This document shows positions 61,269-64,000 of a stretch of DNA of 64,000 nucleotides, in pieces. The translations under genes and the position numbers were made by a program. How positions within the stretch are numbered: position 1 is the stretch's first letter; each line of letters begins with the position of its first letter. The notes beneath the pieces are model-generated. The model saw only the letters and a program-made list of their open reading frames with translations, had not been told where the DNA came from and searched no databases. The DNA is from an uncultured Flavobacteriales bacterium (lineage in GTDB: Bacteria > Bacteroidota > Bacteroidia > Flavobacteriales > Schleiferiaceae), in NCBI GenBank assembly GCA_913055685.1, contig CAJXKC010000002.1:62001-126000 (forward strand). The letters are read 5' to 3'.

Positions 61269-61305
61269 GGGGCTGGGGTTTGCGGGTAACCTGATCAGGG
61301 GCTGT

Positions 61306-61905
61306 TAGTGGCCTGTCGGGCTGTGAGTATAAACCTAGCTGTGCCTGTTGCTAAAGCTTTAAGCCTGCTTGCAAAAACGTTGGGTGGCTGCGGTTGCCCT
61401 TTTGGTACTTGACTATAATCCGACACATGCTCGTTGCTAAACCTACCTGTATCGGTAGCTAAACCGATGGATTGCTGCGGATACCCCTTTTAGGCCTGAG
61501 AGTTAAGCTACCTATGGCTGATGGTAAAGCATCAAAGCCGCTTGCTAAAGCGATACTAGGCTGCAGGTACCCTGTCTGTGTCTGAGTAAATCCTATATAC
61601 GCCTGTTGCTAAAGCTTTAAACCCCTTTGCTAAAGCGATGCTTCGCTGCGGGTGCCCTGTAGGGCTCTGAGTATAAACCATCGCAGGCCTGCTGCTAAAA
61701 CATCGATACCCTGTTGCTAAAGCGATGCTAGGCTGCGGGTACCCTGTTGGGCTCTGAGTATAAACCAACCGAGGCCTGTTGCTAAAGCGTCGACACCCTG
61801 TTGTTAAAGCGATGCTTCGCTGCGGGTGCCCTGTTCGGGTCTGAGGTTAATCCATCGCAGGCCCGTTGCCAAACCTCGCTGACCGCTAGCAAAAGCGCCA
61901 TTAGC
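61306..61905 (+). repeat. tandem array of 85-87 bp repeats
   Basis: The anchor GCTGCGG (once GCTGCAGG) occurs at 61387, 61474, 61560, 61645, 61732 and 61819, spacings 87, 86, 85, 87 and 87 bp, with a degenerate unit before and after. Each unit has a conserved block ending GAGTATAAACC and one or two copies of GTTGCTAAA. Spacings not divisible by three and scattered stops argue against coding. Shorter, decayed repeats continue to about 62010. The whole interval 61017-62370 has no credible gene. Confidence 0.85.
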
Positions 61906-62072
61906 CTGTTGGTAATCCTATCTATGCTTGTAGGTAAGCCTGCCTATATCGGTAGGTAATCCTATCCTACCTTGTATAAAAGCTCATCCTGCCTGTATAT
62001 AACCGTCACAGGCCTGTTGCGCTTGTGAATAGGCTTGTTGGCTTTCCGAAATGGCATTTTGAACCCAGTGTC

Positions 62073-62283
62073 CCCTGCGGTCACGCTAGATTTTTTTCTT
62101 CCTGTGAGCCCTGCGTCCCTGCATCCCCTTGGAACAGCCTGCCTGCCGTAGCAGCGCGTAGGCATGGTTTTACGTTCTGCGTTCCCTGCCTTGTTCGGCA
62201 GGATGGGTGATCCTAGCGCCGCTAACATTTCAAAGCATACGACAAAAAGGCCTAGCCTTCCCTGCGGTCATGCTAGTTTTTTT
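62073..62283 (+). repeat. two dispersed CCCTGCGGTCA(C/T)GCTAG repeats
   Basis: CCCTGCGGTCACGCTAG (62073-62089) and CCCTGCGGTCATGCTAG (62260-62276), one mismatch, are each followed within a base or two by a T run. The right arm of the inverted repeat lies between them. Function unknown; terminator-like pairing was not seen. Confidence 0.6.
62125..62190 (-). repeat. 66-bp inverted repeat, right arm
   Basis: The complement of 61203-61268, identical over its first 40 bp (62125-62164) and diverged over the last 26. It is oriented toward the left arm, so the array between them could be excised or inverted as a unit, or fold as one giant hairpin. Confidence 0.85.
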
Positions 62284-62336
62284 ATTCCCTACCAGCCCGC
62301 TCAAGCAAGCTTGGCGGCCGGTTAGGGAATAAAAAA
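62277..62336 (-). repeat. tRNA-linked palindromic repeat element, copy 2
   Basis: Arms of 14 bp (TTTTTTATTCCCTA and its complement, 62277-62290 and 62323-62336) around a core that reads, on the minus strand, GGCCGCCAAGCTTGCTTGAG. The core matches that at 32712, while the arms differ there (TTTCCAACC) yet pair in both copies. It lies directly after the tRNA-Pro terminator in the same orientation as copy 1. Confidence 0.75.
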
Positions 62337-62369
62337 AAGGCCTGACGAGTAAACTCATCAGGCCTTTTT
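62334..62369 (-). terminator. terminator of the tRNA-Ser-Pro transcript
   Basis: AAAAAGGCCTGA (62334-62345) pairs with TCAGGCCTTTTT (62358-62369); GAGT/ACTC continues the stem past one mismatch. The T tract on the minus strand follows. Confidence 0.9.
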
Positions 62370-62370
62370 G

Positions 62371-62445
62371 TCGGGGCGGCAGGATTCGAACCTGCGACCT
62401 CCTGCTCCCAAAGCAGGCGCGATAACCGGGCTACGCTACGCCCCG
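62371..62445 (-). tRNA. tRNA-Pro (anticodon TGG)
   Basis: 75 nt on the minus strand. Acceptor CGGGGCG pairs with CGCCCCG, the anticodon loop is TTTGGGA between CCTGC and GCAGG, and the T loop is TTCGAAT. Discriminator A; CCA not encoded. It abuts tRNA-Ser without a gap. Confidence 0.95.
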
Positions 62446-62535
62446 TGGCGGTGAGAGCGGGATTCGAACCCGCGGTACGGTTGCCCGTACGGCAGTTTAG
62501 CAAACTACTGGTTTAAGCCACTCACCCATCTCACC
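62446..62535 (-). tRNA. tRNA-Ser (anticodon GCT)
   Basis: 90 nt on the minus strand with CCA encoded (62446-62448). Acceptor GGTGAGA pairs with TCTCACC, anticodon loop TTGCTAA, long variable arm (CGTACGG..CCGTACC), and discriminator G as required for serine. First gene of the pair. Confidence 0.95.
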
Positions 62536-62639
62536 GGGTAATCTTAAACTGTAAGGATTCGGATTTCGGAACCTCAAGGATTCCGCCGTCTCACTTATTT
62601 CAAGAACTAAGGAAGACGAATCTTCCGTTATTGGGGCTG

Positions 62640-62669
62640 CAAATTTAATCAGAGAAAAATACTTGACAA
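62640..62669 (-). promoter_or_regulatory. Bacteroidota promoter of the tRNA-Ser-Pro pair
   Basis: On the minus strand, TTG (62669-62667), 19 nt, then TAAATTTG (62647-62640): an exact match to the consensus and its spacing. About 100 nt separate it from mature tRNA-Ser. Together with the next gene's leader, this is all that was seen in 62536-62865. Confidence 0.78.
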
Positions 62670-62785
62670 GTCTTCCTGAAAAATATTTCTAGCTTTTTTA
62701 AAACTCTCTGCAGATTAAGAAATCTGAAATTTTTTTTCCTTCCTGATTTCCTTTGTTTATAGGGCTTTTAAGGAATAATAAAGTG

Positions 62786-62820
62786 TTTGTTTAACATTTT
62801 TACTATAAAGCTTAAACAAA
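62786..62820. promoter_or_regulatory. 9-bp inverted repeat upstream of proteorhodopsin
   Basis: TTTGTTTAA (62786-62794) and TTAAACAAA (62812-62820) are exact complements, 26 bp centre to centre, ending 45 nt before the proteorhodopsin ATG. No exact TAnnTTTG box was found in this leader, so the repeat may mark the control region or a bound activator. Confidence 0.45.
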
Positions 62821-62865
62821 TTGATTTTAGGAGAGTTATATCCTCGAACTAAACAATTAAGTATT

Positions 62866-63612
62866 ATGAGTACACTATTAAATGTAATGGAGATTCCAAA
62901 GGATGATCCAGTAGCTTTTACTTTTTTCACTGGCTACATGGCAATGATGGCGGCCTCGGTATTCTTCTTCTTTGAAAGAGGACGTGCAGAGGGCAAATGG
63001 AAACTATCCTTATTGGTTTCAGGGCTTATTACGGGTATCGCGGCAGTGCATTATTACTACATGCGAGACTATTATGTGGCAACTGGTGAAAACCCAACTG
63101 CCTTACGTTACATTGATTGGACTTTGACAGTTCCGTTAATGTGTGTGGAGTTCTATTTATTGACAAAGGCGGCTGGCGCCAAAACTAGTCTACTTTGGAA
63201 ATTGATTATTGCATCGGTTTGGATGCTTGTATTTGGATATATAGGAGAGGCATTTAATCCTGCAGGTGGTGATACCGGTCATTCTGTAATGTACGGTTTC
63301 TTATCTACTTTGGGATACATCTACATCTTGTATACCGCCTGGTTTGGTGAGGTAGCCAAATTATCCCAACACGATGCCAATGTCGCAAAAAGTGTGCGCA
63401 TCCTAGCTTGGTTTGTACTGGTAGGTTGGGCCATTTACCCAATTGGTTACATGTGTATGCCTGGCGGTTGGTTAAATACTGCTTTGGGTTGGAGTTCAGC
63501 CAACGTAGATTTATTCTACAATATCGCTGATGCCATCAACAAGATTGGTTTTGGTTTGGTAGTGTACAGTTTAGCTTTCTCGGGAGGAGATTCAAAAACC
63601 GCTCAAGCCTAA
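62866..63612 (+). CDS. green-tuned, proton-pumping proteorhodopsin
   Basis: I start at the ATG at 62866 (MSTLLNVMEIP), giving 248 residues with seven helices. In helix C, D84, T88 and E95 match the DTE motif of proton pumps (D97, T101, E108 in the type protein), not the NDQ of sodium pumps. M92 occupies the tuning position (105), where Leu or Met gives green and Gln gives blue. H62 matches the proton-acceptor partner H75, and K226 in DAINKIGFG is the retinal lysine. It sits directly before blh. Confidence 0.97.
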   Translation: MSTLLNVMEIPKDDPVAFTFFTGYMAMMAASVFFFFERGRAEGKWKLSLLVSGLITGIAAVHYYYMRDYYVATGENPTALRYIDWTLTVPLMCVEFYLLTKAAGAKTSLLWKLIIASVWMLVFGYIGEAFNPAGGDTGHSVMYGFLSTLGYIYILYTAWFGEVAKLSQHDANVAKSVRILAWFVLVGWAIYPIGYMCMPGGWLNTALGWSSANVDLFYNIADAINKIGFGLVVYSLAFSGGDSKTAQA

Positions 63613-63629
63613 GATTTTAGAATTTTGAA

Positions 63630-63653
63630 AGGCGTCTTCGGACGCCTTTTTTT
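63630..63653 (+). terminator. terminator or attenuator between proteorhodopsin and blh
   Basis: AGGCGTC (63630-63636) and GACGCCT (63641-63647) pair around a TTCG tetraloop, followed by seven T. The T run ends on the base before the blh ATG at 63654. Confidence 0.85.
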
Positions 63654-64000
63654 ATGTCTCGAAGCAGTTTCATATTCATCGTAACGGCCTTTCTTACTTT
63701 ACCCTTGGCCGAAATTCACCACCCTTATTTCAGTGTGGTGGAGGCGGTTTTTTGCTTGGCCCTCATCGCTAGTTTTGGCATTGCCCATGGCGCTATCGAT
63801 AACCATTTATATGGCTTTAAAAATCTTGCTGGTAACCTTAAGTTCATAGGAGTTTACCTTCTAGTAGGAGCTGGCTTTGGTGCGCTGTGGTACTTTCAGG
63901 CTAGTATCGCGTTTACAGTCTTTATGATTATCTCTGCCTATCACTTTGGGCAGTCGCAGCTCGTTGAGGAGTTGAAATATGATTCCTGGTGGAATAGAGG
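63654..64000 (+). CDS. blh: Brp/Blh-type beta-carotene 15,15'-dioxygenase, 3' end outside the window
   Basis: About 115 residues are visible before the window ends. The first membrane segments, GIAHGAIDNHLYG (42-54) with conserved H45 and D49, and ISAYHFGQSQ (93-102) with H97 are signatures of Brp/Blh enzymes, which split beta-carotene into two retinal molecules. This is the expected partner for the proteorhodopsin. The start codon is placed immediately after the terminator T run, so translation from a transcript starting upstream would have no usual leader. Confidence 0.9.
   Translation, partial: MSRSSFIFIVTAFLTLPLAEIHHPYFSVVEAVFCLALIASFGIAHGAIDNHLYGFKNLAGNLKFIGVYLLVGAGFGALWYFQASIAFTVFMIISAYHFGQSQLVEELKYDSWWNR

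Noticed and set aside
61556-61768. 70-residue open frame on the minus strand with a 29-residue internal repeat
   Set aside because: It is the translation of the 87-bp tandem repeat. Neighbouring units are spaced by 85 and 86 bp, which breaks the frame, and no start region or family match is seen.
61306-61905. Possible CRISPR array
   Set aside because: The repeat is 85-87 bp, diverged along its whole length, with no constant-repeat/unique-spacer pattern and no cas genes in the window.
61203-62190. Integron attC array or retron msr-msd
   Set aside because: Only one GTTGGGT-like core was seen, no integrase and no reverse transcriptase are nearby, so neither is supported.
61962-62228. 88-residue open frame on the minus strand
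   Set aside because: It overlaps the right arm of the inverted repeat and low-complexity sequence, with no start context or recognisable protein features.
62282-62503. 73-residue open frame on the minus strand
   Set aside because: It runs through tRNA-Pro, part of tRNA-Ser and a terminator.
62663-62690. TTGACA-like sequence suggesting a sigma-70 promoter for proteorhodopsin
   Set aside because: The TTGACA lies in a short palindrome that serves as the TTG element of the minus-strand tRNA promoter, and E. coli-type -35/-10 promoters are not used by Bacteroidota.

Overview
The window comes from a marine member of the Bacteroidota, most likely a Flavobacteriales bacterium of the Cryomorphaceae/Schleiferiaceae type. 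The evidence is a complete Na+-translocating NADH:quinone reductase operon, a proteorhodopsin with a Brp/Blh retinal-forming enzyme beside it, a type IX secretion plug-like protein, DUF3667, a CusA-TolC fusion, 7TMR-DISM and multi-PAS kinases, and promoters of the Bacteroidota form (TTTG, about 19-20 nt, TAnnTTTG). No phage, transposase, rRNA or CRISPR array was seen. Genus cannot be assigned from the sequence alone.

Layout. 1-8.3 kb: a cut-off hypothetical gene, an M14 carboxypeptidase, a methyltransferase, a TonB-like protein divergent from a membrane-anchored winged-helix regulator, a TauE/SafE exporter, a ZIP transporter and ahpC. 8.3-18.0 kb, minus strand: a tightly packed run from recQ through rfbC, a lytic transglycosylase, mutL and two rhomboid proteases to an EEP-family hydrolase, with start/stop overlaps between most genes. 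18.1-23.0 kb: tatC-lptB, facing a plug/DUF3667/sua5 run. 23.1-29.1 kb: nqrABCDEF, closed by a UUCG terminator. 29.1-32.5 kb: a short ExbB/MotA-like protein, a LytTR regulator with direct repeats upstream of it, and a SulP transporter paired with a beta-carbonic anhydrase. 32.5-33.0 kb: tRNA-Arg followed by a tandemly duplicated repeat module. 34.3-41.8 kb: a heavy-metal RND efflux system (lipoprotein adaptor plus a pump-TolC fusion) with its two-component pair. 41.9-46.1 kb: a FadL-like porin and a five-PAS histidine kinase with a response regulator. 46.2-49.6 kb: an ECF sigma module of lipoprotein, sigma, anti-sigma-like protein fused to a beta-barrel, and a paralogous lipoprotein; two promoters of identical design precede the lipoprotein genes. 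49.6-58.3 kb: a hybrid 7TMR-DISM kinase, an FMN reductase, small envelope proteins, a TPR protein and a sulfane-sulfur cluster (TauE/SafE exporter, CstB-like persulfide dioxygenase-rhodanese, methyltransferase). 58.4-61.0 kb: gcvT, miaE and a universal stress protein on the minus strand. 61.0-62.4 kb: about 1.35 kb without a credible gene, holding a purine tract, a 66-bp inverted repeat pair and an array of 85-87 bp tandem repeats. 62.4-64.0 kb: tRNA-Pro and tRNA-Ser (minus strand), proteorhodopsin, and the start of blh, which runs off the end.

Taken together: Na+-NQR and proteorhodopsin would energise the membrane from respiration and light, SulP plus carbonic anhydrase could supply bicarbonate, and the metal efflux, sulfur detoxification and ECF modules look after the envelope. 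The most unusual parts are the inverted-repeat-bounded tandem array at 61.2-62.2 kb, the trans-envelope anti-sigma/barrel fusion at 47.5-48.9 kb, a related repeat element just beyond the terminators at both tRNA loci, and a recurrent promoter layout that places TAnnTTTG exactly 4 nt before ATG, predicting leaderless mRNAs.
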